From contig CM066993.1 of NCBI GenBank assembly GCA_033977485.1, positions 30,370,001 to 30,434,000 of the forward strand: 64,000 bases of DNA, given 5' to 3'. The notes beneath the pieces were generated by a model, which was given only the letters and a program-made list of their open reading frames with translations, was not told the DNA's origin and did no database searches. The DNA comes from Hydrangea macrophylla (Eukaryota > Streptophyta > Magnoliopsida > Cornales > Hydrangeaceae). This document shows positions 22,407 to 34,676 of this stretch, one piece after another. The position numbers were made by a program, and so were the translations under genes. Every line of letters starts with the position of its first letter. The first letter of the stretch is position 1.

Positions 22407-24463
22407 TGTAATACCCTGTATTTTCAATAAGTATTTATGCACAGAGATTCTATATACTTCCCTTGATCATATTTGAAATTTTACCTTCGATCGATCGAAG
22501 TTCGTTCGAGCGATCGAGCATTCCAAAGGTCAAGCGATCGAACCTTGTTCAATCGATCAGAACCCTACCGACCTGAATTTAATACGTGGTCCCTACTTCA
22601 ATCGATCAAAACCTTTTCAATCGATCAAACTAGACCGACCTGCGTTCGAGCGATCGAACTACCTTCGATCGACCGAACTTGTAATGATCAGAATTTTCAG
22701 GTTTCCCGCAAAGACAGCCACCTACTCCCCTCCCCCTCTATATATACCTTGTGTTCGTGTATGTGGAGTGGTTGTTGAACTTGAGAGAGTTAGAGAGAGA
22801 GTGTGTATGCTTGTGTTTTTTTATATATACACAAACTTCCATATATGTATACACACACATATTGATATATATACGGTCAGAGAAAGAGAGAAAGAGCAGA
22901 GATAGAGGACAGAGAGAAGGAGACCACCATTAAAGCTCAAAAATCAAAAGCTTAGCCAAACGCGCCCTTAACGACGTTCAGTGAGTTCCAAACTCACTGT
23001 AGCTTAGTTATAATGTTTTACATATACTGTATGTTTAAAAAGGATCCAAACACCCCCTAACAGATTCTGGACGTTCACTGCCTGAATCTGGAGAAGACGA
23101 AGTTCGAGCGATCGAACTGAGTTCAATCGATCGAACCACCCTGGGTCTCAAGCGATTGAAATGACTTCAATCAATCGAGATCACCTAGACTTCAATCGAT
23201 CGAGAACACTTCAATCGATCGAACATCACTTTCTTCAAGCGATTGAGAGGACTTCAATCGATCGAACCTTATTAGAACTTGGTTGTTTCCTTTAGTTTAT
23301 AATTCATAATGCTTAGTTGCGCATTGATGTTTCATGTTCTATTATGCGATATTATGGATTACAGAGGTAACGAGGTGCGATAATGAGATTGAGATAATGT
23401 GGTGAGAAACGTAATAAGGTTCGGAATGTTAGTAACATTACGACGCATTAACGAGATAAGGTTTGAGTTATGTTGGTGGGTAATATTGGTTAATCATGAT
23501 AATTGAGTCAGTGGGGTATTGGTGACCATCAATACCAGTGTGCTAGTTTCATGAATTGGTCATGAACACATCTGTGTGGGATGTGAGCGTTATGTATTGT
23601 GCTAGCAAGAAGTACTGATGCATATGAATTATGAAAGGACGATACTCGCAAGCTTTCTTAAAAACGGTGAACAAGAGTATTTGTGCGTCCATAAACTACT
23701 CGTTATATGAGAGCGATGTATAGTGCTCACAAGAGTTCTTAAAAGCGATGAATAGTAAAAGTTCTTAAAAGCAGTGAACAAGAGCATTAGTGTGTCGTGA
23801 TAATATAATCAGTTCGATGTAGCTAGTCGGGATAGGTACAGTCAGTCTTAGAATTGGAGAATGATGAGAATCGGTTAATGTTGTGTCTGAATAAAAGAGG
23901 AGAAGATATTATTAATATCACTGCTATATATCGTGCAAGAATAATGATTACGTTTTGCTATGAGACTGTGTTAGTTAGTTCTCACTCAGCGTTCAGTAAA
24001 CTGACGACCTTTATTACCTGGACATTCCCCGTCCAGACTATCATGTCCCTATCAATACAGGCAATGGAACTTACGGTGATGGCTACTACCCGGAGTGGGA
24101 TTATGCAGAGGGTGGACCGACTAACGACGGTTATGCTAGAGAAGGCTGTTATGCTGATGATGACCCTTACACCAGTTGAAGACAGAAGATTTATATTCAG
24201 TTTCATATTTCCGTCGAACTCTGTTTTGTTAAATGGGTACTTGGGCATACGTTGTCTCCAAACCTATTGTGATCCTGAGGACCACTCTGACGTTTGTAAT
24301 CGTGACACTGCTTTTATATTTCAATTGGTTATGTTACTGTTTTTGTTTATCTTGTAGACTAGTACTGTGTGGTGTGGATAATTAGTGACTTTCCCTTGTC
24401 ATAACCTATGGACCAAAAAAGGAAATTTATTTTTCTCTATTTTTGCTGCTCCAGGGCGTGACA
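22407..24463 (+). repeat. solo LTR, Tekay-like gypsy (2,057 bp)
   Basis: Begins TGTAATACCCTG and ends GGGCGTGACA, with a near-matching 5-bp duplication and no internal region on either side, so it is a solo LTR left by LTR-LTR recombination. CGATCGA-rich clusters lie at about 22487-22680 and 23100-23270, on either side of CTATATATACC at 22738-22748. A Tyr/Asp/Gly-rich frame without ATG runs at about 24000-24180. The methionine-rich frame at 23854-24357 overlaps it and looks like a shadow. Confidence 0.8.
22738..22748 (+). promoter_or_regulatory. TATA box of the solo LTR
   Basis: CTATATATACC about 60 bases after the first CGATCGA cluster, followed by a GA-rich leader at 22870-22925. Confidence 0.55.
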
Positions 24464-24740
24464 ATTGGGGTTCACGTTGCTGAGCCTGATTGGTAAGACA
24501 GTACTGTTTCCAGCTAATATGGTGACGTTACCCTAAACTTGAGGAGGCAGAGTCTGTTTAGGAGTAGAATCTGATCATATCCAGCTGGATATGGAAGGCT
24601 AATCCCTAAGATTTTGGGATTGACTGAATCAGGATTGGGATAAGGAAAGAGTTCGAGCTAAGGAAGGATTCCGCTAGCTATACCTCGCTTGGGGCGCAAT
24701 TCAAAGGGTTCTTGCCATATCCGGACTATTGAAAGGCCGC

Positions 24741-24748
24741 TATAAAAG
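24741..24748 (+). promoter_or_regulatory. TATA box of the interrupted LTR-like unit
   Basis: TATAAAAG in a locally GC-richer context. Copy B is inserted about 190 bases downstream, in the presumed transcribed part. Confidence 0.5.
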
Positions 24749-24927
24749 CAAGGCAGGCCAACCATTCAGGGGATTCCGCATCATCTCGAAAACAGCATAC
24801 ATAAACAGCATGCAGAGCATTTAATCCTGCGTTCTTCCTATTTTTCTGCATTCATAGCAAATAGGTCTGTCTCTGTTAGTCTTTTCTCTACTGTTTTCAA
24901 TCTTCTCTTGAACAATCAGAGCTTGTT

Positions 24928-24932
24928 CTGAT
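24928..24932. repeat. target site duplication CTGAT (left)
   Basis: CTGAT before copy B is repeated exactly at 33399-33403. Confidence 0.92.
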
Positions 24933-26231
24933 TGATCGGGAGAGAACAGATCCTATTTATACGCCTTAATGAGCATTTGTTAGTACCTTTTTATCCTGTT
25001 TCTGTATATTTTTACTTCGTTTTCTATTTTCTGACAGGTTTTGGAAGAAATCACCTAAACCAGGCTAAACAGGGTGAAAAAGCACAAAGAAAGAAGCTGA
25101 AAAAAACCAAGTCGCGCGCGCGACCCGCGCCCGCGAAAAACCAGAAATCGCTCGCGCGACCCGCTCGCGCGATATGTGTAAAAACCAAAGTTGCGTATTT
25201 CAGTGTACAAAAGACTCCTGTGCGAATGAAACTGCTAAACGACGTCCAAACTGTAAATTACATCAGTTTTAGTTCGTTTCGGGTTGAAATAGGTTTCCAA
25301 AACTTGTTGTAATCATATATATATCCTATTTTATTATAATTAAGGGAGGAGACATTATAGACATTAATACATACACATTCTACAACCATACTTCCAGCCA
25401 TTGAAGGGAGGGAAGCAAGGAGAAGAAGAAGAAGACCAAGGATTCCCATGGCCTCCTCCATCAACCTCTTGCCATCCATCACTTCCATGGACGGCTAGAT
25501 CATAGATCTAGGGTTTCAATGAAGCCCTAGACGAGTAATAGGGTTTTATTTATGTTTTTATTTTAGTTTTATTATGTATGGATGACAGTCACATGTTTAG
25601 AGGATTTTTATAAATAAATCGTACTTCTATTGATTAAATCATTACTTTCAGAATTTATTCTTGTCTTAGATCTATTTTGACTGTGATGTGCTCAACGATC
25701 TATGCTTGCTGTGCTTGTTTAGATTGTTTACATGTGATGGTGCTTTATTGATTTGTGCTATCAAGTATCCGAATAGTCCATGCCTAGGTTAGACGGATTA
25801 GATCACAACCCTAGTTTAGTGTGGGATAATTCGTGCTAACCGAAGATGGATTATGTTGGTACTTGAACCATGAATATCTTCTTGTCGGAGGAATTGGGCT
25901 TGTAGCTACAATTCCCCATTATCATCCAACGTAATAAACTAAAGTAATTCATAAATATTCCTATTATGAAGCTAGTGGTGGATTTGCAATCCCAGGTTCC
26001 CTTAAACATTATTTAAAACAACTTTAATTGCTTTTATAGTTTAGATTTATTTTTATTGTTATTAGTTTAATTAAAATCAAATCAAAATCCGTTTTCATAA
26101 TTAACTAAATTTAGGATTTTAAAATTAAGTCGCTGTAGTTAACCAATCTCTGTGGGTTCGACCTTTACTTCCACACTGCAAATCTTTTGAAAAGTAAAGA
26201 ATACTTTTATATCTTGATACTGACAACATCA
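24933..26231 (+). repeat. copy B left LTR (1,299 bp)
   Basis: Starts TGATCGGGAG, ends CAACATCA. The GC array at about 25112-25172 is shorter by 73 bases than in the right LTR. A TATATATAT run lies at 25315-25324. Confidence 0.9.
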
Positions 26232-26236
26232 ATTTT

Positions 26237-26254
26237 TGGCGCCGTTGCCGGGGT
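26237..26254 (+). other. primer binding site, tRNA-Asp type, copy B
   Basis: TGGCGCCGTTGCCGGGG matches the tRNA-Asp 3' complement, five bases after the LTR end. Confidence 0.88.
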
Positions 26255-26714
26255 TTGCGTTACTACCTTTAATTTTATAATCTTAGTTTAGTTAATTTGT
26301 AAATATTAGATTAGTTTTTATTTTTCTTATTTTCCGTTTTGTTTTTTTTGTTACTAACTTGTTCTCTTATTTTGTAGTCAACGTTTCCGAGTGGAGCAGC
26401 TAATTACATCAAAGGAGCTTACGCAAATAAAAATATAAATAAAATAAAATAACTTGCTTCTTGTGAAACTCGCTTTAAACCACTGTAAGTCAAGGCGCTG
26501 TGACGCACTATTTGCATTAGTTTAGGGTTAATTGCACTGCATTAGCTAGGAAACCCGGGGCCCTGGGCTTGACGCGGTCATTGCATTACAGGATAATATT
26601 CATGCATCACACTAGTTGAGTGCTTGTTATCTTAGTTGTGTGATTGCTATTTGTTTTTTTTTTTTTTTTTTTAATTGAGTCAGTTTATGTTTTTAGTTTC
26701 CTTTCTTTTAGTTT

Positions 26715-29417
26715 ATGTTAGGTACACATTCAAATAAACCGGAATTACAACCTTTCGACTCTGAACTTGAACGCACCCTAAGAGTTAATAAGTCTTCAAT
26801 CTTAACTTCTAGAACACAATTTTTAATAGACGACGATTTAACACCAAAACCAACGTCTTTATTTGAATCTGAAATACGTAGTACCCTTCAAAGACTAAAG
26901 AAACCACGCTTTCATAACATAGGACCAATTAAAATGGCAGACATTGGAAATAATAACGAAAACAACCAAAATAACAACGGAAATAATTTGAATAATCCTA
27001 ATATACCGCCACCTCCTCCACTTAAAGATTATTTTATTCCGACGACTTACACGCCACAAACATGTATTGAATTACCGGAGGCGATAGCATCTCACTTTGA
27101 GATAAAGTCGTCTACCATCTCGCTACTTCCGTCTTTCTATGGCCGTTTAAATGAAGATCCATATAAACACTTAGGAGATTTTCAAGATATATGTTCTACT
27201 TTGAAAATCCAAAACTTAACTGATGATGAATTAAAATTGCGGCTCTTTCCATTCTCTTTAAAAGATAAAGCAAAATACTGGCTTCAATCTTTGGAGCCAA
27301 ACACAATTAAGACATGGGAAGCCTTACACACCGCATTCTTACAAAAGTTTTTTCCTATTATGCGCACAAATCAAATAAGGAAATCTATCACTAATTTTGT
27401 GATGTAAGATGGGGAAACACTTTATGACACGTGGGAAAAATTTAAAGAATTATTACGTTCGTGTCCACATCATCAGGTTCCTAAGTGGCAGTTGGTACAG
27501 GTCTTCTATGAAGGACTAATTCCCTCTGTTAGGAATACTGTCGATGCCGTTTGTGCAGGAACTTTCCTACACAAAAGCGCCGACGAGGCCTGGAAAATAT
27601 TTGAAACTTTAAGCGAGAACTCGATGCATCAGGCTGTGTCGGTACGTTCGGAAGGATATCTTCCCCCACCCAAACGAGAGGTGAAGTTTGAGTCGAGTCA
27701 TTCTATTGAATTTCAAGAATTATCTAAAAAACTTGACCGACTTATGACAATGAATCAAATGACGACCTCACCCGCTTATGAAATATGTGCATTATGCTCC
27801 GATCCTTCACATTCTGTACTTTCATGTCCATCAGCAAGTCAATTTCTGGAATTCGTGGAGCAACATATTAATTCTATTCAACAATACCCACGAAATAATT
27901 ATAATGCAACTACTAATAATCCGGATGCGCCATGGAGAAACCATCCTAACTTCTCGTGGAAAAATAATACTAATAATCTTAATGAGGCAACTAATTTTCC
28001 AAATGCGTATCGACCTCAATTTCAACCTAATCAATACCAACACCCGCCTCTTAATTCGAATCCTTCGAGGGGTAATGCTTTTGAGGAAAAGGTGTTGGCA
28101 TCCCTTAATAAAATTGAAACTCAAGTACAGGCACAAGCACAAATAGTGCACTCTCACACACAATCCATTGCCAAGCTTGAATCCCAAATGGGACAACTAG
28201 CTACTGTAGTGAGTCGTAGAAACAAGGGGGCGTTGCCTAGTCAAACAATTCAAAACCCTAAGGGACAATATGAGGTTAAGGGGTCGAATGAACAAGTAAA
28301 CGCCGTCTCAACTAGGTTGACTACACGAGAGGAAGAGGTAATAGAAATTCCGAATGAGAATGTGAAAGATATGAATATCAACTCTAATAAAGAGAGGGGT
28401 GAGGACGTAAATCAAAATAGAAAAGACAATGAACCGGTCCCAACTAGTTATGTTCCGAGAATGCCATATCCACCTATTGACGAGGGACCGTCACATTTGC
28501 CCAAGAAAGGGTCAAAAATGGAAGATATACTCGAGGTATTTAAACAAGTTAAAATTAATATTCCTTTTCTCGATGCTATTAAACAAATTCCCGCTTATAC
28601 TAAATGTTTAAAAGACCTTTGTACTCAAAAGCGCAAAATACGTAGTCATACTCCTAAAAAGGTCTTTCTCACGGAAAAAGTAAGTTCTATTTTTCAACAC
28701 GCTCCTCCAAAGTATAAGGATCCTGGTACACCAACGATTTCATGTGTCATAGGTGACACTATCATTCATAGGGCTCTCCTTGACTTAGGAGCTAGTGTTA
28801 ACCTCTTACCTTATCATGTCTACAAACAACTAGGTATAGGTGGACTTAAACCTACGGCCGCTACTATTCAATTAGCGGGTCGTTCTATTAAAGTACCTAG
28901 GGGAATCGTCGAAGACGTTCTAGTTAAAGTTGATCAGTGCTTCTATCCCGTTGATTTTATGGTCCTTGACACCGAACCGGTGTTAGATAATAGAAAATAC
29001 ACTCCTGTTATTCTTGGTCGTCCATTCTTAGCCACGGCCAACGCACGTGTCAATTGTAGAACAGGGGTGATGAAAGTGTCGTTCGGGAATATAAAATTAA
29101 AATTAAATGTTTTTAATGCTGTTGATCAACCTTCCAAAGACGATGATTATCTAGGTGTGGAGGGTAGTGAGGTTAAACGGAGTATTGAACTTACTAACGT
29201 AAAAAATATAAGTGCGGGGAATAATATAGAGGATGATGACTGGATGAATCCTAATACCTCGGACCCTAATGCTGAATCTACTCGGAAGGTAAGAAATCGA
29301 GTTGAACATACTGACAAACCATCAATCGAATTAATTCAAAGCGACGTGATTTCTGCTTACCACCGAGCTCTACCTGATATTCTTAGGGGTACAAAGTCTG
29401 ATTTTCAACCTCCATAA
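26715..29417 (+). pseudogene. Gag-protease gene of copy B, broken by one stop
   Basis: Homologous along its length to the copy A protein, about 900 codons. A TAA at 27405-27407 interrupts the capsid domain, where copy A has CAA (Gln), a single C-to-T change. The same frame then stays open to 29417. The zinc knuckle (CALCSDPSHSVLSCP) and the protease motif DLGAS are intact after the stop. The Asn-rich linker after the knuckle is longer than in copy A by roughly 25 residues. Reading starts at the ATG equivalent to that of copy A; the downstream part has a possible internal ATG but would lack the capsid N-terminus. Confidence 0.88.
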
Positions 29418-32013
29418 AATCTTGAGCTAGAATGGTCTAGCTGAAGACGTAAAAGTTAGCGCTTCTTGGGAGGCAACCCAAGCTTTATTTCATCCGTTTA
29501 TCTTATTTTTGGTCGTTTTTTAGTCTTTTTGAGTCAATTGTGGTCTCTTTGGACAGGTTTGGGGGTTGGAATTAAGTTATTTTAATATTATATATATAAT
29601 TTTAGCTAAAAAATGGAAAATACCATTCTCGCGCGCGCGGCCCGCTGGCGCGAGAAGGTGCCTTAGTGTTTTTTCTTTCTGTTTCCTTTTGTGAGCTCTC
29701 GGGTTCTCCTCGCGCCTGGAATCGCGGGCGCGAGGTACCTCGCTCGCGCGATATATTGTGTTAAAAAAAAAAAAAAACCAGGAATTCGAGCGGGCGACGG
29801 CCGCTCGCGCGGACCGCTCGCGCGATCCCCCACTTTTCTGACATTTTCTTTTGTCTTCTATATCTTCCTTCCATACCTGCTCAGGTAGTTTTCCATTTCT
29901 GTTTTTGTTTCGTAGGTCCTTTTCCATTAGGTTTTTGATTGTTTTCTTCATTCTGGTTATGTTTATTTTCTTTTATAGTATGTTTTATTTTCTTTTCTAG
30001 TTTATTCTCTTGTGGATCTTCATAGTTTTGTTTCTTCTTATAGTTTATTTAGTTTTGCTTAGCTTAGTTATAATTCTTTTAGCTGTTTTTATTATTTTAT
30101 TTGTTTAATTTTCTTTTATTAAGAAATAACAGGTAACATTGAACTTTATTGTCATATTCCTTTGTGTTCACCTGTTCTATGCTTGTCGAGATCAAGGTAC
30201 TATCGTTCCTTTCTTACCTACTCTCCTTTCTTTCGTTTTATTGTTTCATTGGGGACAATGAAAGGTTTAGGTTTGGGGGTATGCACTCACACATGCACAT
30301 TAGTTTATGCAAAATTTTAAAATTTTTCAATAAGTGTGTTTAAATAAACGATGTTACCGACGTTTTTGTAATATTAATTTGATACTTTTTTATAGAGAAC
30401 TTTGAATTGTTATAGAATGGTAAACAAGGGAAGATGTGATTAAACATTTGCTGAAGTTATGATATGACGTTTTAAGTTATGTATTGTTTGAATCGTAGTT
30501 TTATATCATAAATTTGCACACAAACTTATGCACTGCACGTAGTCGCTTGAATACATGTTGGTTGTGAACTAGAATATGATTCGGATTTCTAGATAACACA
30601 TGGTGGAGACTAAGCCCAGTGAGCTTTTGAGCCTATCTTTTCTTTATAGAGGGTTATAAATACATCTTGTGTTTGTCGAATTTCACTTGAAATAGCGCAT
30701 TAACTTGTTGTTATAGTCTCATTATTCTTGCTTTGGTTGATAGTCAAGTTAAAATATTTGTTACCATGCTAAATAATCTTCCATTGTAAACATTGAATAA
30801 CCATATAACCCTAGGAAATGATTTTAGGCCTTCTTTGTTTACTGCTGACCGAAGAGTTATAAATTTCCTTAGTTCGCCCTTTGAGCCGTTACAATGCCTC
30901 TTTTTCTTAAATTACCATTATCCTGTTTTTTTGCTCCAATTTGGCCAACTTGGAGTTCACCCCTGAAAGATTGATCAACTTTTAGTGGTGTTAAGGTGAT
31001 GTGTTGAAAAGGAAGAAGAAAATAAGATGCTATTGGGGTAGTTGCTTGGTATTCAATGAATAATCATTTGAGAAGCAACGAGAAGGAAAGAAAAAAATAA
31101 GAAGGTTGATAAAAAAAAAATGAAAGAAAAGAAGAAAAATGAATGAAAAGGAATGAAGAGAAAGAAAAGATGAAGTTGGTAGAAGAGATGAATGAAAGAG
31201 ATCGAACATGCCTTACAATGCCATTCTAAACCTACCAAATTAATCCGTTCTATCATTTTTCATTGCCTGAGCCACATTACAACCTTTGAAAAGTCCTATT
31301 TGATCCTGGAAAACATGGTTTGGATCTGTAAACGATGGGAGGGGGATTAAAATATGGTAATGATTAATTCTTCTTGATTATTGGCATCCTATCCATGAGA
31401 CTACTGTTCTTTCGTGTCATGCGTTTTTTTTGAGTCATATGTGAGCATTTATCGTTTTGAAAATATATTTCCTTTACTCCCATATATTAGAAAAATTACA
31501 CCTGTTTCTGAGTGTTTCATTTGAGAGTGTAATTGACATTGTGAGATTCGTAGTCAAGACATAGTTAGATGGTCATCCGATTTATATTCCAAGTTCATGA
31601 CATGCGCGTGTTCATTTGACTACCATATCACACACGTGCAATTTTATGAGAAACTCTATTGATTTATACGATGCATGTGCTTGGGATTGTTTTTCATGAT
31701 TTAAGTGGATGTTTGATTTCATTTCTTCTTGTTCATTATTCTATTTCAAATCTTTGTTTTATAATAAGGAGTATTGACTATTAGTTTTTTGGTTCTTAAT
31801 AAAATTTGTTTTAAAATTTATAAGTTAATAAAGATGGTTGTGGGTGACTTGTTGATGAGAACCCTCACGAGACTTCACTCGTCCGACTAGGGACACCTAG
31901 AGGTTTAAAAGGCTTGTTGCATATGCTAAATGCAATCGCGATTCATACGAAAATGGAGTAGTATTTGTAGTAGTAGTTTTTATTTTAGTTTTGCTCGAGA
32001 ACTAGCAAAATGT
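29418..32013 (+). other. copy B 3' non-coding region
   Basis: Collinear with the copy A region: GC array with interspersed poly-A (about 29628-29826), hairpin and purine block (30244-30281), AT-rich tail. No gene. The GC arrays here are internal to the element, separate from those in the LTRs. Confidence 0.65.
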
Positions 32014-32026
32014 AGGTTTGGGGGTG
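32014..32026 (+). other. polypurine tract, copy B
   Basis: AGGTTTGGGGGTG directly before the right LTR, identical to copy A. Confidence 0.75.
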
Positions 32027-33398
32027 TGATCGGGAGAGAACAGATCCTATTTATACGCCTTAATGAGCATTTGTTAGTACCTTTTTATCCTGTTTCTGTA
32101 TATTTTTACTTCGTTTTCTATTTTCTGACAGGTTTTGGAAGAAATCACCTAAATCAGGCTAAACAGGGTGAAAAAGCACAAAGAAAGAAGCTGAAAAAAA
32201 CCAAGTCGCGCGCGCGACCCGCGCCCGCGAAAAACCAGAAATCGCTCGCGCGATCCGCTCGCACGAGATCCCCAGAATCGCTCGCGCGACCCGCGCGCGC
32301 GAAGGCCAGATGTCGCGCTCGCGCGACCCGCTCGCGCGATATGTGTAAAAATCAAAGTTGCGTATTTCAGTGTACTAAAGACTCCTGTGCGAACGAAGCT
32401 GCTAAACGACGTCCAGACTGTAAATTACATCAGTTTTAGTTCGTTTCGGGTTGAAAAAGGTTTCCAAAACTTGTTGTAATCATATATATATCCTATTTTA
32501 TTATAATTAAGGGAGGAGACATTATAGACATTAATACATACACATTCTACAACCATACTTTCAGCCATTGAAGGGAGGGAAGCAAGGAGAAGAAGAAGAA
32601 GACCAAGGATTCCCATGGCCTCCTCCATCAACCTCTTGCCATCCATCACTTCCATGGACGGCTAGATCATAGATCTAGGGTTTCAATGAAGCCCTAGACG
32701 AGTAATAGGGTTTTATTTATGTTTTTATTTTAGTTTTATTATGTATGGATGACAGTCACATGTTTAGAGGATTTTTATAAATAAATCGTACTTCTATTGA
32801 TTAAATCATTACTTTCAGAATTTATTCTTGTCTTAGATCTATTTTGACTGTGATGTGCTCAACGATCTATGCTTGCTGTGCTTGTTTAGATTGTTTACAT
32901 GTGATGGTGCTTTATTGATTTGTGCTATCAAGTATCCGAATAGTCCATGCCTAGGTTAGACGGATTAGATCACAACCCTAGTTTAGTGTGGGATAATTCG
33001 TGCTAACCGAAGATGGATTATGTTGGTACTTGAACCATGAATATCTTCTTGTCGGAGGAATTGGGCTTGTAGCTACAATTCCCCATTATCATCCAACGTA
33101 ATAAACTAAAGTAATTCATAAATATTCCTATTATGAAGCTAGTGGTGGATTTGCAATCCTAGGTTCCCTTAAACATTATTTAAAACAACTTTAATTGCTT
33201 TTATAGTTTAGAATTATTTTTATTGTTATTAGTTTAATTAAAATCAAATCAAAATCCGTTTTCATAATTAACTAAATTTAGAATTTTAAAATTAAGTCGC
33301 TGTAGTTAACCAATCTCTGTGGGTTCGACCTTTACTTCCACACTGCAAATCTTTTGAAAAGTAAAGAATACTTTTATATCTTGATACTGACAACATCA
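32027..33398 (+). repeat. copy B right LTR (1,372 bp)
   Basis: The longer LTR. The GC array at about 32206-32341 keeps two extra blocks lost in the left LTR. It ends CAACATCA, followed by CTGAT at 33399-33403. Confidence 0.9.
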
Positions 33399-33403
33399 CT
33401 GAT
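33399..33403. repeat. target site duplication CTGAT (right)
   Basis: Exact copy of 24928-24932. Confidence 0.92.
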
Positions 33404-34216
33404 CATATTCTTTAGTTTTATTTTCCAAACAATCAATAAGATCTTCATATTTTATTAATCGTTTGTGATTGTTTACCTAGTAAATTCTTGTACTAATTGG
33501 CTTGTGCGCTTCAGTACTGCCCTAGGATTTTTTGGTGAGGGTACTTTCCTACTCAGCACACACAATCGTTTAGTTAGAAGTCAGATCTTAAAGCCTTGAG
33601 TATCACTTACTCAAGCATATAAGAAATCCATCTGGACATAATCAGATCTTTTCCAGATCCTGATTGAATCAATCCCTTTAATTTAGGGATTAAACGCCTA
33701 AATCCAGCTGGACATGATTAGGTCTTTTCCTGAGCGGACTCTTATTTCCAAAATTCTGAGATGGCGTCATCTTGACAGCTGTGGATAGCACCGTCTTCCC
33801 CTTTCAGTCCATCGGCCTTGTCACTTATTCTCCTGGTTGAATCAGGCTCTACCGGTTTCCATGCCTTCCCTCATGCCCGATCGCTTTTCTTCAAACGCCC
33901 ATAGCCAATCGGACTACTACTCTCATCTTTCTTTATAGTGTCCGATTGGACTTCGTGTTGCTTCATTTTACCATCGGGCTATCAGCGGATTGAGTTATAT
34001 TTTTCCATAGCCCGATAATCCCCACGCACATTCGTCTTTCCCATCGGGCTCTCCTCACAACACCCAACAGCCTTGTACCTATCATCGGTCTCACGTCTAT
34101 ATTTAAGTTCGATGAGTCATTGATTCCTTAGCCCGACCTCCCCTCTATTTAGTTCCATGCAACTCGGGCTCAAAAACCATTGACGATTTTTGGGTGCAAA
34201 CAACATTGTAAAAGTT

Positions 34217-34275
34217 GCTACTAGACATAAAAAAAATAAAAAATAAAAAATAAAAAATAAATAAAAATAAACTAA
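34217..34275. repeat. A-rich TAAAAAA simple repeat
   Basis: Imperfect run of TAAAAAA units close after the presumed end of the interrupted LTR-like unit. Confidence 0.6.
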
Positions 34276-34412
34276 TTGCATGAACACTTAAAGAAAAGAA
34301 TGCTTGGAATGCATTGATGCTTTTTTTTCGAAGTTGTGTGAGACAGAGACTGCATGTTGTGTTTCTTTGTAAACTTATAGTGGTAGAGAGTAACTTCCCA
34401 ACCCATGACTTA

Positions 34413-34673
34413 GGCTTAGTTTGGCCACCACGTGACTTTTTAAAAGGAGCTTATAAAATTTATTACTAAGACGTTTGATAATTTTATACAAGTGACACAC
34501 TACTCTTCAAAAAGATATCATGAAACCAAAAAGCAACCATAAGCTTTTAAAAACTCCTCCCAAAAAAGCCCTAAGTTCAATTTTTACAAAGCTTATAAAT
34601 TAGTTATCAAATGAATTAACATAAAATTATGCTTTAAAAAAGGAGAAACACCAAAATAGGCCCAAGCTAAGCC
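34413..34673. mobile_element. Tourist-like MITE (261 bp)
   Basis: Terminal inverted repeats: left GGCTTAGTTTGGCC, right GGCCCAAGCTAAGCC. TTA flanks both ends (34410-34412 and 34674-34676), which fits the 3-bp duplication of PIF/Harbinger elements. It is AT rich inside and has no coding capacity. Confidence 0.7.
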
Positions 34674-34676
34674 TTA

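Larger units (their letters stand above)
24933..33398 (+). mobile_element. copy B: second gag-protease LTR element
   Basis: An 8,466-bp relative of copy A in the same orientation, with CTGAT duplications, LTRs of 1,299 and 1,372 bp, tRNA-Asp primer site, broken gag-protease gene, conserved non-coding 3' region and terminal purine tract. It also lacks reverse transcriptase, RNase H and integrase, which shows that the missing pol is a property of the family and not a deletion in one copy. The LTRs differ at about ten or more sites plus a 73-bp gap, so it inserted earlier than copy A. Confidence 0.88.
21666..34204 (+). mobile_element. interrupted LTR-like unit with AGCCCGAT motifs (boundaries approximate)
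   Basis: Sequence at about 21666-22406, 24469-24932 and 33404-34204 appears to be one unit of about 2 kb split by the solo LTR and copy B. Both outer parts are dense in AGCCCGA/TCGGGCT in both directions (22045-22345, 24480-24492, 33830-34180). A clear TATAAAAG box lies at 24741-24748. It may start TGTCAGGACC and end GGGTGCAAACAACA, but no target duplication was found, so the ends remain open. Confidence 0.45.

Noticed and set aside
23854..24357. 167-codon frame in the solo LTR
   Set aside because: Met- and Thr-rich composition fits an out-of-frame reading of the Tyr/Asp/Gly-rich stretch, and it lies wholly inside an LTR.
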